From CAXXFQ01 sp963674475 (GTDB lineage: Bacteria > Planctomycetota > Planctomycetia > Pirellulales > Thermoguttaceae), in NCBI GenBank assembly GCA_963674475.2, contig CAXXFQ010000009.1, positions 372,001 through 436,000 on the forward strand: a stretch of 64,000 nt of DNA, read 5' to 3'. Position numbers and translations under genes: made by a program. The notes beneath the pieces are model-generated. The model had not been told where the DNA came from. It saw only the letters and a list, made by a program, of their open reading frames with translations, and did no database searches. This document shows, in pieces, positions 1 to 8,054 of this stretch (the first letter of the stretch is position 1; each line of letters starts with the position of its first letter).

Positions 1-464
1 ATGGCCGGGTCGTGGTCAGCTCGGGGTACGGGACGACCGGCACGGTTCAGTGGCAGTTGAAGCGTGAAGGGGATCGGGTCGCGGCCGAGCAGGTTTGGCA
101 GTCGGAAGAGCTTGATAACCACCACGGCGGGGTGCTTTATTACAATGGGTTTCTTTACGGCGCGTCGCACAAGTTCAATCGGGGAAATTGGATCTGCCTC
201 GATTGGAAGACGGGCGAGTTGAAATACAAGGAAAGAGGAGTTGGAAAAGGTTCCCTGACCTTGGCCGACGGGATGCTTTACCTGATGAGTGAACGGGGAC
301 AGGTCGGTTTGGTTCGAGCGACACCTGAAGCGCACGAGGTGATCAATAAATTTAAGCTGCCACGCGGCGGTCGGGGGCCGACCTGGGCCCATCCGGTCGT
401 CATCGGCGGGCGGCTCTACCTGCGGCACGGCGATTTCCTCTTCGCCTATAACGTGGCGAAATAG
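1..464 (+). CDS. PQQ/beta-propeller-like protein, C-terminal part (5' end outside window)
   Basis: The reading frame is open from the left edge (codons from position 3) and stops with TAG at 462-464, so only the last ~154 residues are present. The visible part alternates short beta-strand-like blocks with Gly/Trp/Asp turns (for example GGVLYYNGFLYG, WICLDWKTGE, GGRLYLRHGDFLFAYNV), the pattern of PQQ-like or BamB-like beta-propeller blades. Planctomycetes carry many secreted PQQ-like repeat proteins. No signal peptide or catalytic residue can be judged because the N-terminus is missing. A strong bidirectional hairpin terminator follows at about 494-530. The fold call is fairly good; the function is unknown. 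Confidence 0.6.
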   Translation, partial: GRVVVSSGYGTTGTVQWQLKREGDRVAAEQVWQSEELDNHHGGVLYYNGFLYGASHKFNRGNWICLDWKTGELKYKERGVGKGSLTLADGMLYLMSERGQVGLVRATPEAHEVINKFKLPRGGRGPTWAHPVVIGGRLYLRHGDFLFAYNVAK

Positions 465-493
465 ATATGGAACGAACGGCTTAAATCAATGGG

Positions 494-530
494 AAAAGGC
501 CCCGAGGCGATTTCGCTTCAGGGCCTTTTT
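494..530. terminator. Bidirectional rho-independent terminator
   Basis: AAAAGGCCC and GGGCCTTTTT form the outer stem, with an inner GAGGCGA/TCGCTTC stem and a very short loop. A and T runs on both sides make it usable by the upstream + gene and by the convergent - gene at 578-1537. Confidence 0.75.
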
Positions 531-577
531 CTGATTTTCTTGGTAGAAGAAAAGATGCAGTTTGTCGTTTTTTTGAG

Positions 578-1537
578 TTATCTCTTCGACGGACGCCACC
601 CGTCGCTACTGACGCGCGGGGGAATCGGTCGCGAATAGCTGGCCTGGATCACCGGCCGAGCGGCCGTCCGGTCGCCCGACTGAAACAGCCTGGGCAGGGT
701 GGACGGGGTGGAATTGATTTGGGTCGTCGTCCCGTTGGGCCGATTGGCTTCCGGTTCGGGGATCGGGGAAAGGGGCCGATTTTCGACCGGTTTTTGGGTC
801 TTTTGCGGCGTGGTTGCCGGTGAGGGCACCGTGACCGTGGTTCCGCCGTTGCCGTTGTTTTGCCAGCCGCCGTTGGACGAACCGCTGTTGAACGAACCAT
901 TATTGGTCGGCGAACCGTATGTGGCCGGTGGAGCGGCGGCCGGTTGGGGCTGGAGATTGCCCGAGTCTTCGTAGGACGTCGCGGGCGCCGCCTGACACGA
1001 GGTGCAACCGCTGTCGATGGTTGAGGTCCAGCCGCACGAGCCGGTCGCACAGGGACCGCATGTGGTTCCACACGAGACCCCATACGCGCTAGTAGTCGAA
1101 CAGGGGCCGCAGACGGGGCTCCAGACTGCCTGGTAGGTCGTGTAGGGGATCAACTGTTGGGAGCGAACGTAGGTCGTCACCGGGCGGTAGGCGACGGTCG
1201 GGCAACCGGTACACGGGTCACACGAATTGACCGCCATATAGCGGGTCGTCGGCACGGTTCGGTAGACGGTCCGATAATAGGTCTGGGGGGTGTACATGCA
1301 AGTTTGTGGCGTGGCGCAGACGGTTCCGCACGACGTGCCACATGTGGGGGCACAGACCGACGTCGCGTAGGGCGCGTAGGCCGCATTGTAGGTGGTAATG
1401 CTCGGCGGGCTATCGTGGCGAAACCACGAGAACAGGTTGTCGAGACACCCGAACGCGTTGGCCGAGGAAGTCGCACCGAACACGAGCGTTGTGACTACCA
1501 AAACGAGGGCCAGCTTTGGGGTTTTCCATTTGTACAT
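578..1537 (-). CDS. Cys-rich secreted protein of unknown function
   Basis: A 319-residue protein with an N-terminal signal peptide (MYKWKTPKLALVLVVTTLVF, then a cleavage-like SANA site at about residue 27). The next ~160 residues are rich in Cys, Thr, Tyr and Pro, with repeated short motifs of the types CGTxC, CDPCTGCP and YRTVYRTVP. The C-terminal half is Gly/Asn/Pro/Thr-rich and probably disordered, with a basic tail. The ATG at 1537 is chosen because AGGAG lies 8 nt upstream; a TTG six codons earlier is in frame but overlaps that ribosome site. Cys/Tyr-rich secreted proteins of this kind are common in Planctomycetes and are suspected envelope proteins cross-linked by disulfides (inference). 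No enzyme domain is recognised. Confidence 0.75.
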   Translation of the reverse strand: MYKWKTPKLALVLVVTTLVFGATSSANAFGCLDNLFSWFRHDSPPSITTYNAAYAPYATSVCAPTCGTSCGTVCATPQTCMYTPQTYYRTVYRTVPTTRYMAVNSCDPCTGCPTVAYRPVTTYVRSQQLIPYTTYQAVWSPVCGPCSTTSAYGVSCGTTCGPCATGSCGWTSTIDSGCTSCQAAPATSYEDSGNLQPQPAAAPPATYGSPTNNGSFNSGSSNGGWQNNGNGGTTVTVPSPATTPQKTQKPVENRPLSPIPEPEANRPNGTTTQINSTPSTLPRLFQSGDRTAARPVIQASYSRPIPPRVSSDGWRPSKR

Positions 1538-1980
1538 TTTTCGGACTCCTACCAAGAATCAAATTTTCTTTATGACACCAGCTTCTCGACCGTCTGTCAA
1601 GCAACCGAAACGGGTGGGATGCGGTCGGCTGACAACGGTCGACAAGGGGTGCCGTTTATGGGGATTTTACACTAAGGCAAGTCCGAGACACCATTTCCCA
1701 CACCGGCGGACGGGCAGGAATGGGGAACGGACTACCGTCGGTAAAATACCCCATTTTGAAAAATATAGGTCGCCGATTCGTTAAAAACCGAAAAAAAAGG
1801 AAAAGGCCCGTTTTTTCGCCGGTCGAACCGTTTCCGCAGGAATGCCACCTTTTGGTGGGGGCGGTTTTTTCGCTATAATCGGTCTGTATGAACCTTTTGG
1901 CGTCGTACGGCTCTTTCTTTTCCGCTGCCGGCGAGACAAAATTTTCAAATCATCTTTTTTGCAGATAAGGACGAAAGACA
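1538..1980. other. Divergent intergenic region (443 bp)
   Basis: This region separates the - strand Cys-rich gene from + strand metY. It holds a possible -10 box TATAAT at 1874-1879 reading toward metY, with only a poor -35, and just upstream a hairpin nested in an AACCG...CGGTT stem followed by T residues (about 1826-1868). No methionine riboswitch motif was recognised, and the small ORFs here lack coding character. Confidence 0.45.
1874..1879 (+). promoter_or_regulatory. Possible -10 box of metY promoter
   Basis: A perfect TATAAT about 100 nt before the metY start. The best -35 at suitable spacing is only TTGGTG (1852-1857), so the promoter is tentative. Confidence 0.35.
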
Positions 1981-3291
1981 ATGGCAAAATCGCAGTCGGG
2001 GCGTCCGCCTCTGGGGCTCGGCACACGCGCGTTGCACGCGGGGCAAAAACCGGACCCGGAAACCGGCGCCCGCGCGGTGCCGATCTACCAGACGACCAGC
2101 TTTTCCTTTCGCGATACCCAGCACGCGGCCAATCTGTTTGCGTTGGAGGAAGACGGGTGGATCTATACCCGGTTGGACAACCCGACGACCAAAGTGCTGG
2201 AAGACCGGATGGCCGCGTTGGAAGGGGGTGTCGGAGCAGTGGCCGTTTCGAGCGGGCAGCAGGCGGTGACGGTCGCCCTGTTGAATCTGGCGCACAGCGG
2301 AAAGCATATCGTCTCGGCCGGCGCGCTCTACGGCGGCACGGTTACCCTTTTAGGGCAGACGTTCAAGCGGCTGGGGATCGACGTCACGTTTGTCGACGCG
2401 ACCGACCCGGATCAGGTTGCCCGAGCGATTCGCCCGGACACGCGGGCCGTCTATATCGAGTCGTTGGCCAATCCGAAGAATGATGTCTTGGATTACCGCC
2501 GGATCGCCCAGATCGCCCACGAGGCGGGGGTCCCGGTCGTCTGTGACAACACGGTGATGACGCCGGTTGTCTTTCGCCCGTTTGAACACGGGATCGACAT
2601 CGTCGTTTACAGCGTGACGAAGTTCATCGGCGGGCACGGCACGAGTATCGGCGGGATGATTGTCGATAGCGGGCAATTCGACTGGATGAAAGAACCGGAA
2701 AAATGGCCCCAATTCACCGAGCCGGACCCGTTTTATCACGGGGTGAATTTCTATGAAAAATTCGGCAACCAGTGTTACGCGACCAGTTGTCGGACCCACT
2801 GGCTCCGCGATTTGGGTGGGGTGATGAGTCCGTTCAACGCGTTTTTGTTTTTGCAGGGGATCGAGACGCTGCACCTGCGGATGCCCCGTCATTGCGAGAA
2901 CACGCTGGCGTTGGCCCGTTTTCTGGAAAACCACCCGCTGGTCGAGTGGGTCAACTATCCCGGGCTGCCGTCGCACCCCCATCACGAGCGGGCCTGTGAG
3001 TATTTTCCGAAAGGGTACGGGGCGATTCTCGGTTTCGGCGTGAAGGGAGGTTGCGCGTCGGCCGCGGAGTTTATCGACTCGGTCGAGTTGGCTTCCCACT
3101 TGGCCAACTTGGGGGACGCGAAGACGCTGGTCATCCACCCGGCGTCGACGACCCATGCTCAACTCTCCGAAGAAGAACTGGCCGCGGCCGGTATCACGAG
3201 CGATTATATCCGGGTCAGTGTTGGTCTGGAGGATATCGAGGATATCGAGGCCGATTTCGACCAGGCGCTCCGTGCGTCGCAGGAGGGGTAA
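1981..3291 (+). CDS. metY: O-acetylhomoserine sulfhydrylase (PLP enzyme)
   Basis: A 436-residue member of the Cys/Met-metabolism PLP family (fold type I). It resembles O-acetylhomoserine aminocarboxypropyltransferases, which make homocysteine from O-acetylhomoserine and sulfide. The length (430-440) favours MetY over the ~390-residue cystathionine gamma-synthase. Visible features: the YTRLDNPTT substrate/PLP loop near 62-70, SSGQQA near 90-95 for phosphate binding, CDNT near 188-191, and the Schiff-base lysine K214 in SVTKFIGGHG. The enzyme is cytosolic. It is a single-gene unit with its own terminator at 3314-3352. With metK at 30.8 kb it points to direct sulfhydrylation as the methionine route (inference). 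The ATG follows a weak AAGGACGAAAGACA leader. Confidence 0.92.
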   Translation: MAKSQSGRPPLGLGTRALHAGQKPDPETGARAVPIYQTTSFSFRDTQHAANLFALEEDGWIYTRLDNPTTKVLEDRMAALEGGVGAVAVSSGQQAVTVALLNLAHSGKHIVSAGALYGGTVTLLGQTFKRLGIDVTFVDATDPDQVARAIRPDTRAVYIESLANPKNDVLDYRRIAQIAHEAGVPVVCDNTVMTPVVFRPFEHGIDIVVYSVTKFIGGHGTSIGGMIVDSGQFDWMKEPEKWPQFTEPDPFYHGVNFYEKFGNQCYATSCRTHWLRDLGGVMSPFNAFLFLQGIETLHLRMPRHCENTLALARFLENHPLVEWVNYPGLPSHPHHERACEYFPKGYGAILGFGVKGGCASAAEFIDSVELASHLANLGDAKTLVIHPASTTHAQLSEEELAAAGITSDYIRVSVGLEDIEDIEADFDQALRASQEG

Positions 3292-3313
3292 AAAAGAACC
3301 GATTTTAAAAAAA

Positions 3314-3352
3314 CACGGCGGCGGGAAGAACGGTTTCCCAGTCGCCGTTTTT
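3314..3352 (+). terminator. Rho-independent terminator after metY
   Basis: Stem CGGCG (3316-3320) with CGCCG (3343-3347) and an inner GGGAA/TTCCC pair, followed by TTTTTT. Confidence 0.65.
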
Positions 3353-3444
3353 TATTGGCCGGTTCATTGTTTATGGACACGGCCCGGGTGATTTCGGCCT
3401 CTCGGGTGGATTTGGACTAAACTGCGTTGTCAAGGAAAGTGAGG

Positions 3445-3474
3445 TTGACTTTAAGGCTTCGAAGCGTCTATACT
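3445..3474 (+). promoter_or_regulatory. Sigma-70-type promoter of the parvulin gene
   Basis: TTGACT (3445-3450), an 18-nt spacer, then TATACT (3469-3474). Transcription would start near 3481, 115 nt before the chosen ATG. Confidence 0.6.
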
Positions 3475-3595
3475 GCGCCGCCACTGGTTGGGGTTGTCGA
3501 AGTGTTTTTTTGCGGTCCCTATCCCGCACCAATCGGCTACCGCGACCAGTTGTTTTTTGAAGGACCCAAACGCTTTCGGTTTAGGAGGAACCGCC

Positions 3596-5500
3596 ATGTC
3601 CCGCTTAATGGCCCCCGCTCAAAATAGGCCCCGCTTTTCCCGCCCCGCCGCCCGGTTTGCTTATCGGCAGACAACCGTTTTCGTCCTTGGCGGCCTTCTT
3701 GCCGTTGGACTTTTTCTTGGAGTCGGAACCACCGCCCGAGGAGAGAACCAAAAGGCGTCCCCTACGAAATCGGCCGATCAGAGATCGGGCGATAAAAAAT
3801 CGCAAGCCCCGTCAAGCAATGTCATGGCGGTGGTCAATGGGGAAAAAATTTCACGCGATACGCTGGCCCGTGAATGCCTTCGGTACTACGGTGAATCGGT
3901 CTTGGAAAGCTACGTCAATAAGCTTTTGACTCAAATCGAGTGCGAGAAGGCGGGCGTTTCGGTCACTCGTGAGGAGATCGACGAGGAAGTGAAGCAGCGG
4001 GCGGCCCGATACCGTATTCCGGTTCCGCAGTGGTACGAGATGCTCGAAAACGAGCGGGGAATCTCGCCGAAAGAATACGACGAGGATATCGTCTGGTCGT
4101 TGTTGGCGCTCCAGAAATTGGCCGGGTCCCGTTTGACCGTCAGTCAGGAGGAACTCCAGAAGGTCTACGAGACCGAATACGGTCCGGCCGTCATGACACG
4201 GATGATCGCTTGTAAAACGGAATCGAAGGCAAAAGAACTCCGCCAGATGGCCCTGGCCAACCCGGCGCAGTTCGGCGAGATCGCCAAGAACCATTCCGAC
4301 GACACCCAGAGTGCGAGCGGCAAGGGACGCATCCCGCCGATTCGCCGCCATGTCGGTTATCTTGAGTTCGAGCAGGCGGCCTTTGGTCTCGAGGACGGCG
4401 GGATCTCGGAGATTATCCAGATCGGTGAGCGGTACATTATCCTCAAGCGGGAGAATATGATCCCCGCGAGGGAGATTCCCCTGGAGCAGGTCGCCCCGAT
4501 GCTCAAGGCGAAAATCAAGGAGGCCAAGCTTAGCAAGGCGGCAGACGAGGTTTTTGCCAAGCTCCAAAAAGGGGCGAAGGTCGAGAATTGGTACAATGAC
4601 CCGAAACGGCGCGAGTCGGGGATGGTTGCTGTCGTGAACGGTCGGAAAATCACCACCGCCGAACTGGCCGCCGTCTGTCTCGAACGTCATGGCAAAGAGG
4701 TTCTCGAGACGACAATCGACCATATGCTGGTCGAGCAGGCTCGGAAGAAAAATCAAATCGAAGTCACCGAAGTTGACCTGGCTGAGGATGTCCGTCACGC
4801 GGCGGAGATGTACGGTCCGACCAAGCCGGACGGGAAGCCTGATATCGACGCCTGGCTGAAGATTGTCACCGAAGAACAGGATTTGACTCGCGAAGTGTAT
4901 CTCCGCGATTTTGTCTGGCCGTCGGTCGTCATGAAGAAGATTGTGGAAGACCAAGTCCGGATCAGCGAAGAGGAGATCAACCGAGGTTTTGAGGCCAACT
5001 ACGGCCCGAAGGTCCAATGTCTGGCGATCTTCATGGACAATCTGCGTCGGGCCCAAGAGGTCTGGGCCGAGGCGCGGAAGAACCCGACTCCCGAACATTT
5101 TGGTGAACTGGCGGCGACCCATTCAGTCGAGCCGGGCAGCAAGCGTCTCCACGGTCAAGTGTCCCCGATCCATCGTCACGGAGGTATGCCGGTCTTGGAA
5201 AAAGAGGCGTTCGCCCTAAAAAAGGGAGAGCTCTCGGGCATCATCCACGTCGGTGGAAAGTATGTCATTTTGTTGTGCCAGGGATTTACCAAGCCGGTGA
5301 AAGTCGAAAAGAGCCAGGTGCGCCAGTATATCTACGAAGATCTCTTCGAGAAAAAGCTTCACTTGGCGATCAGCCGTTATTTCGCGCGGCTCAAGAGTGG
5401 TGCGTCGATCGATAATTTTCTAAGCGGGACGAGCCAGTCGCCCGCCGACACGGCCGGAGTTCCCGAATTGCGCGAGACGACCGGCGAAAAACGGCGTTGA
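3596..5500 (+). CDS. Tandem parvulin-type peptidyl-prolyl isomerase (SurA/PpiC-like)
   Basis: A 634-residue exported folding factor. The ATG at 3596 is chosen because AGGAGG sits 8 nt upstream; the frame is open further 5' to 3488 but that part overlaps the promoter region. An N-terminal membrane/signal helix (VFVLGGLLAVGLFLGVGTTA) leads to a low-complexity linker. Two copies of one ~290-residue module follow. Each has a SurA-N-like helical part starting VAVVNG(E/R)KI(S/T), then a PpiC domain ending ...GxISEIIQIGERYIIL or GELSGIIHVGGKYVIL. The role is probably chaperoning or isomerising envelope proteins. The internal duplication is plain at protein level (MAVVNGEKIS near 80, MVAVVNGRKIT near 343). 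It is a single gene between its own promoter and a strong terminator. Confidence 0.85.
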   Translation: MSRLMAPAQNRPRFSRPAARFAYRQTTVFVLGGLLAVGLFLGVGTTARGENQKASPTKSADQRSGDKKSQAPSSNVMAVVNGEKISRDTLARECLRYYGESVLESYVNKLLTQIECEKAGVSVTREEIDEEVKQRAARYRIPVPQWYEMLENERGISPKEYDEDIVWSLLALQKLAGSRLTVSQEELQKVYETEYGPAVMTRMIACKTESKAKELRQMALANPAQFGEIAKNHSDDTQSASGKGRIPPIRRHVGYLEFEQAAFGLEDGGISEIIQIGERYIILKRENMIPAREIPLEQVAPMLKAKIKEAKLSKAADEVFAKLQKGAKVENWYNDPKRRESGMVAVVNGRKITTAELAAVCLERHGKEVLETTIDHMLVEQARKKNQIEVTEVDLAEDVRHAAEMYGPTKPDGKPDIDAWLKIVTEEQDLTREVYLRDFVWPSVVMKKIVEDQVRISEEEINRGFEANYGPKVQCLAIFMDNLRRAQEVWAEARKNPTPEHFGELAATHSVEPGSKRLHGQVSPIHRHGGMPVLEKEAFALKKGELSGIIHVGGKYVILLCQGFTKPVKVEKSQVRQYIYEDLFEKKLHLAISRYFARLKSGASIDNFLSGTSQSPADTAGVPELRETTGEKRR

Positions 5501-5530
5501 TGCAATTGGTCTTCGGTTGAAAAAACAGAA

Positions 5531-5570
5531 CAAGGAGGAAACGGCACCGAGGTCGTTTTCCTCCTTGTTT
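5531..5570. terminator. Bidirectional terminator between parvulin gene and hemC
   Basis: CAAGGAGGAAA-CG pairs with CG-TTTTCCTCCTTG, flanked by A-rich and TTTT runs, serving two convergent genes. Confidence 0.8.
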
Positions 5571-5593
5571 TATGCGTGGCTACAAGGGGAAAG

Positions 5594-6553
5594 TCATTTT
5601 TCGAAAGGCCGTGTGGACCGGGAACGGATCTGTTTTTCCAGTTCCCGGGCGGCGTGGATCAGTGTTTCGGCCCCTTGCCCGGCGAGCTTATCGGCGACCT
5701 GTCGACCGAGCGATTCGGCCTCTTCAGGCGTGCCGGTCTCGGTCGCGTCGAGCTTGGTTCGGCCGTCGAGACTCATGACTCGTCCGGTCAAAAGGAGCCG
5801 ACCGCTTTCGTCAACCCGTCCCCACGCGCCGATCGGGGCGAGACAACCGCCTTCGAGTCTCGCCATCATCGTCCGCTCGGCGACCACTGCCGCGCGGGTA
5901 TGTGGGTCGTTTAGCCTGGCCAAGACGGCCAGACAGTCGGTGTCGTCTGCTCTCGCTTCGACGCCCAACGCGCCCTGGCCGACTGCCGACAAAAGGGTCT
6001 CCGGCGCAAAGCGGTCGGTAATCGCCTCGGCCAGCTCTAGACGGACCAGTCCCGCTTCAGCCAAGACGATCGCGTCGTACTCTCCCCGTCGACATTTCTC
6101 CAAACGGGTTTCGACGTTGCCGCGGATGTCACGGACGTCCAGGTCGGGCCGTCGATAAAGCAGTTGGGTCTTGCGCCGCAGGCTGCCGGTACCGACGATT
6201 GCCCCTTCGGGCAGGCCGTCGAACGAGTCGGCTTCTCGCGCGACCAGACAGTCGGCCGTGGGGCCCCGACGGGGTGTCGCCGCCAGGACGAGTCCGGCCA
6301 CCAGTTCGGTCGAGAGGTCCTTGAGGCTATGAACGGCCAGGTCGATCCGCCGTTCCAAAAGGGCCCGTTGGAGTTCTTTCGTGAAAACCCCTTGGGTGCC
6401 GATCGCGCCGATTGGTCCTTCGGTCCGCCGGTCTCCTTCGGTCCGAAGGGGGACCATTTCAACCTGGCAGTCCAATTCTTTCAGGCGGGCGGCAATCCAA
6501 TCGGCCTGCCAACGGGCCAGTCGACTTGCTCGGGTTCCAAGACGCAATTTCAT
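5594..6553 (-). CDS. hemC: Hydroxymethylbilane synthase (porphobilinogen deaminase)
   Basis: A 319-residue cytosolic enzyme joining four porphobilinogens into hydroxymethylbilane in tetrapyrrole biosynthesis. Diagnostic features: the start KLRLGTRASRLARWQ, the VHSLKDL motif near 74-80, GTGSLRR near 121-127, RGNVETRL near 144-151 and the dipyrromethane-cofactor cysteine C237 in EGGCLAP. Length matches the family (about 310). The start is the ATG at 6553, since the canonical N-terminus begins there; the frame stays open for 140 further codons upstream but that segment is low-complexity shadow translation of the neighbouring gene. The ribosome site is weak. No other hem gene is adjacent. Confidence 0.95.
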   Translation of the reverse strand: MKLRLGTRASRLARWQADWIAARLKELDCQVEMVPLRTEGDRRTEGPIGAIGTQGVFTKELQRALLERRIDLAVHSLKDLSTELVAGLVLAATPRRGPTADCLVAREADSFDGLPEGAIVGTGSLRRKTQLLYRRPDLDVRDIRGNVETRLEKCRRGEYDAIVLAEAGLVRLELAEAITDRFAPETLLSAVGQGALGVEARADDTDCLAVLARLNDPHTRAAVVAERTMMARLEGGCLAPIGAWGRVDESGRLLLTGRVMSLDGRTKLDATETGTPEEAESLGRQVADKLAGQGAETLIHAARELEKQIRSRSTRPFEK

Positions 6554-6653
6554 CGTTTGCTCGGGAGGGATTAATAACGGTTTTTTATAAAACGATATTT
6601 TTATTCTAGCCCAGCGGGGTCTTTCAGGGCAGGGTTCTTGTCGAGTAGGGACA

Positions 6654-6690
6654 AAAAAAGAGCGACCGCCCGTCGTGGACCGTCGCTCTT
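6654..6690 (-). terminator. Terminator of the coiled-coil gene
   Basis: AAGAGCGAC (6658-6666) pairs with GTCGCTCTT (6682-6690). Read on the - strand it ends in a T run. Confidence 0.75.
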
Positions 6691-6719
6691 GTGCTGTTTT
6701 TCCAATTGAGGAGGAAACC

Positions 6720-7451
6720 CTACTTCTCGCCTTCTTTGTCAGGGGCCGATTCTTGCTTGACTTCTTTGGCTTGGGCCTCGTCGCGAAGCGCTTTGATTTG
6801 GGCCAGCTTTTCGTCGAGCTCCTTCTGTTTCTTTTGGTTTTCCTCGGCCGCCTTCTTTGCCGCTTCAGCCTGCTTGGCCGCTTCGGCCGTCGCGTTATCG
6901 GCCTCGGCCTTTTGCTTCTTCGATTGTGCGATCGACGCGTCGGCGGCCGCCTTCTGCTTTTTCGCCTCGGCAATCGCTTGGTCCGCTTCCGCGCGGGCGG
7001 TTAACGCTTCTTTTTTGGCCTTTTCAGCAGCCGCGCGGGCGGCGTTGGCCTCTTTGGTCGCCTTTTCGGCAGCCGCTTTGGCGGTCAACGATTCCTGCTT
7101 GGCCTTTTCGGCCGCCAGGGTCTGGTCCTTGAGTTTGGCCAATTCCGACTTCATCTCCGATCGGACGGCGGCCAACATTTTTTCGGTCGCACTCTGGGCC
7201 GCTTTCGCCTCGTCACGTGCCTTCTCGGCCGATTCCTTGGCGGCGGTGGCTTCCTGAAGGACCGTTTCCGATTCGGCCAGCTTCGCCTCGGCAGAAGCCC
7301 GTTCGGCACGGGCCATTTTCATGACCGGTGTGTTCATCCGAATCCGCCAGAGCAGACTCCCGGGGCGACCAAACAATTGGGCCTCGGCCGGACTGGAAAC
7401 CAACAGGAAACCGGCAACGAGAGCGATAAGACAAAGGGATTTTTTCAACAT
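6720..7451 (-). CDS. Exported Ala/Lys/Glu-rich coiled-coil protein
   Basis: A 243-residue protein. A signal peptide (LCLIALVAGFLLVSSPAEA) is followed by ~200 residues of uninterrupted heptad-like Ala/Lys/Glu sequence with quasi-repeats such as AAAEKATKEANAARAAAEKAKKEA, which predicts one long periplasmic coiled coil resembling TolA or Lpp-like helices. The end is charged (APDKEGEK). There is no lipobox Cys and no second membrane segment, so it may be free in the periplasm. AGGAG lies before the ATG at 7451, and a terminator follows at 6654-6690. The function is unknown; a structural or scaffolding role is inferred only from shape. Confidence 0.7.
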   Translation of the reverse strand: MLKKSLCLIALVAGFLLVSSPAEAQLFGRPGSLLWRIRMNTPVMKMARAERASAEAKLAESETVLQEATAAKESAEKARDEAKAAQSATEKMLAAVRSEMKSELAKLKDQTLAAEKAKQESLTAKAAAEKATKEANAARAAAEKAKKEALTARAEADQAIAEAKKQKAAADASIAQSKKQKAEADNATAEAAKQAEAAKKAAEENQKKQKELDEKLAQIKALRDEAQAKEVKQESAPDKEGEK

Positions 7452-8054
7452 GATTTGGGCTCCTTGAAGACGTCAACGAGGAATAAAGTCGGTTTAAAGA
7501 CCTACTGAACGCAGAGATATTTTTACTGGGGGGGGAAGCGAAACAGAATTTTCAAAAAAAGGCGGGCAAAACGGTCCATCCGTAGACCGTGGCTGGAAGG
7601 GGAAAGTGGTCGGTAAAATCATTTTAATCGCTACATTCGATAGGGGATTATGCCTATCTTGTCTGAAAGGGGGCCGGCTGTCAAGTTCATTACTGCCTAA
7701 AGCAACTAAATGACCCAAATTGTCAAAAAACCCTGTTTTACCCCTCTTATTGGTGGGAAATAGACTTGCTTCGTCGGCCGGTTGATGGCACAATGGAAGT
7801 TAGGAAGTGTCCTTGATTTGTGTTGTCCGGACAGGCGGCTCGAGAGAATTGTTAAGAGACGAAAGCGGCGTAAGTGTCCAAAAGCACGTTTGACTGATGG
7901 TTTCGCTCTGCGGTCTTTCCAATTTGCCGGGTTACGCCTGACCCTACCCGAGGCCCATGAGTTTTCGGATTGCCCCTCCTTTGCTGAGATATCAGCCTCC
8001 AGGAGTGCCGATCTGCTGACTCCCTGCCCCCAGACCCCACCCGTGAAAAAGACC
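7452..8054. other. Divergent intergenic region (about 600 bp)
   Basis: This lies between the - strand coiled-coil gene and the + strand Rid-like gene. A possible promoter is TTGCTT (7766-7771), 17 nt, CACAAT (7789-7794). A frame is open from 7782 into the next gene, but its translation before 8055 lacks family similarity. A short - strand ORF here (7494-7793) shows no support. Confidence 0.4.
7766..7794 (+). promoter_or_regulatory. Possible promoter of Rid-like gene
   Basis: TTGCTT, 17-nt spacer, CACAAT. Transcription near 7801 would exclude the 7782 start and agrees with a start at or near 8055. Confidence 0.35.

Noticed and set aside
1826..1868. Stand-alone terminator or small RNA gene upstream of metY
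   Set aside because: The hairpin plus T run is real, but no promoter or transcript evidence supports an RNA gene.
5594..6973. Long frame extending hemC upstream by 140 codons
   Set aside because: The extension is Arg/Pro-rich antisense translation of the coiled-coil gene, and the canonical HemC N-terminus starts at 6553.
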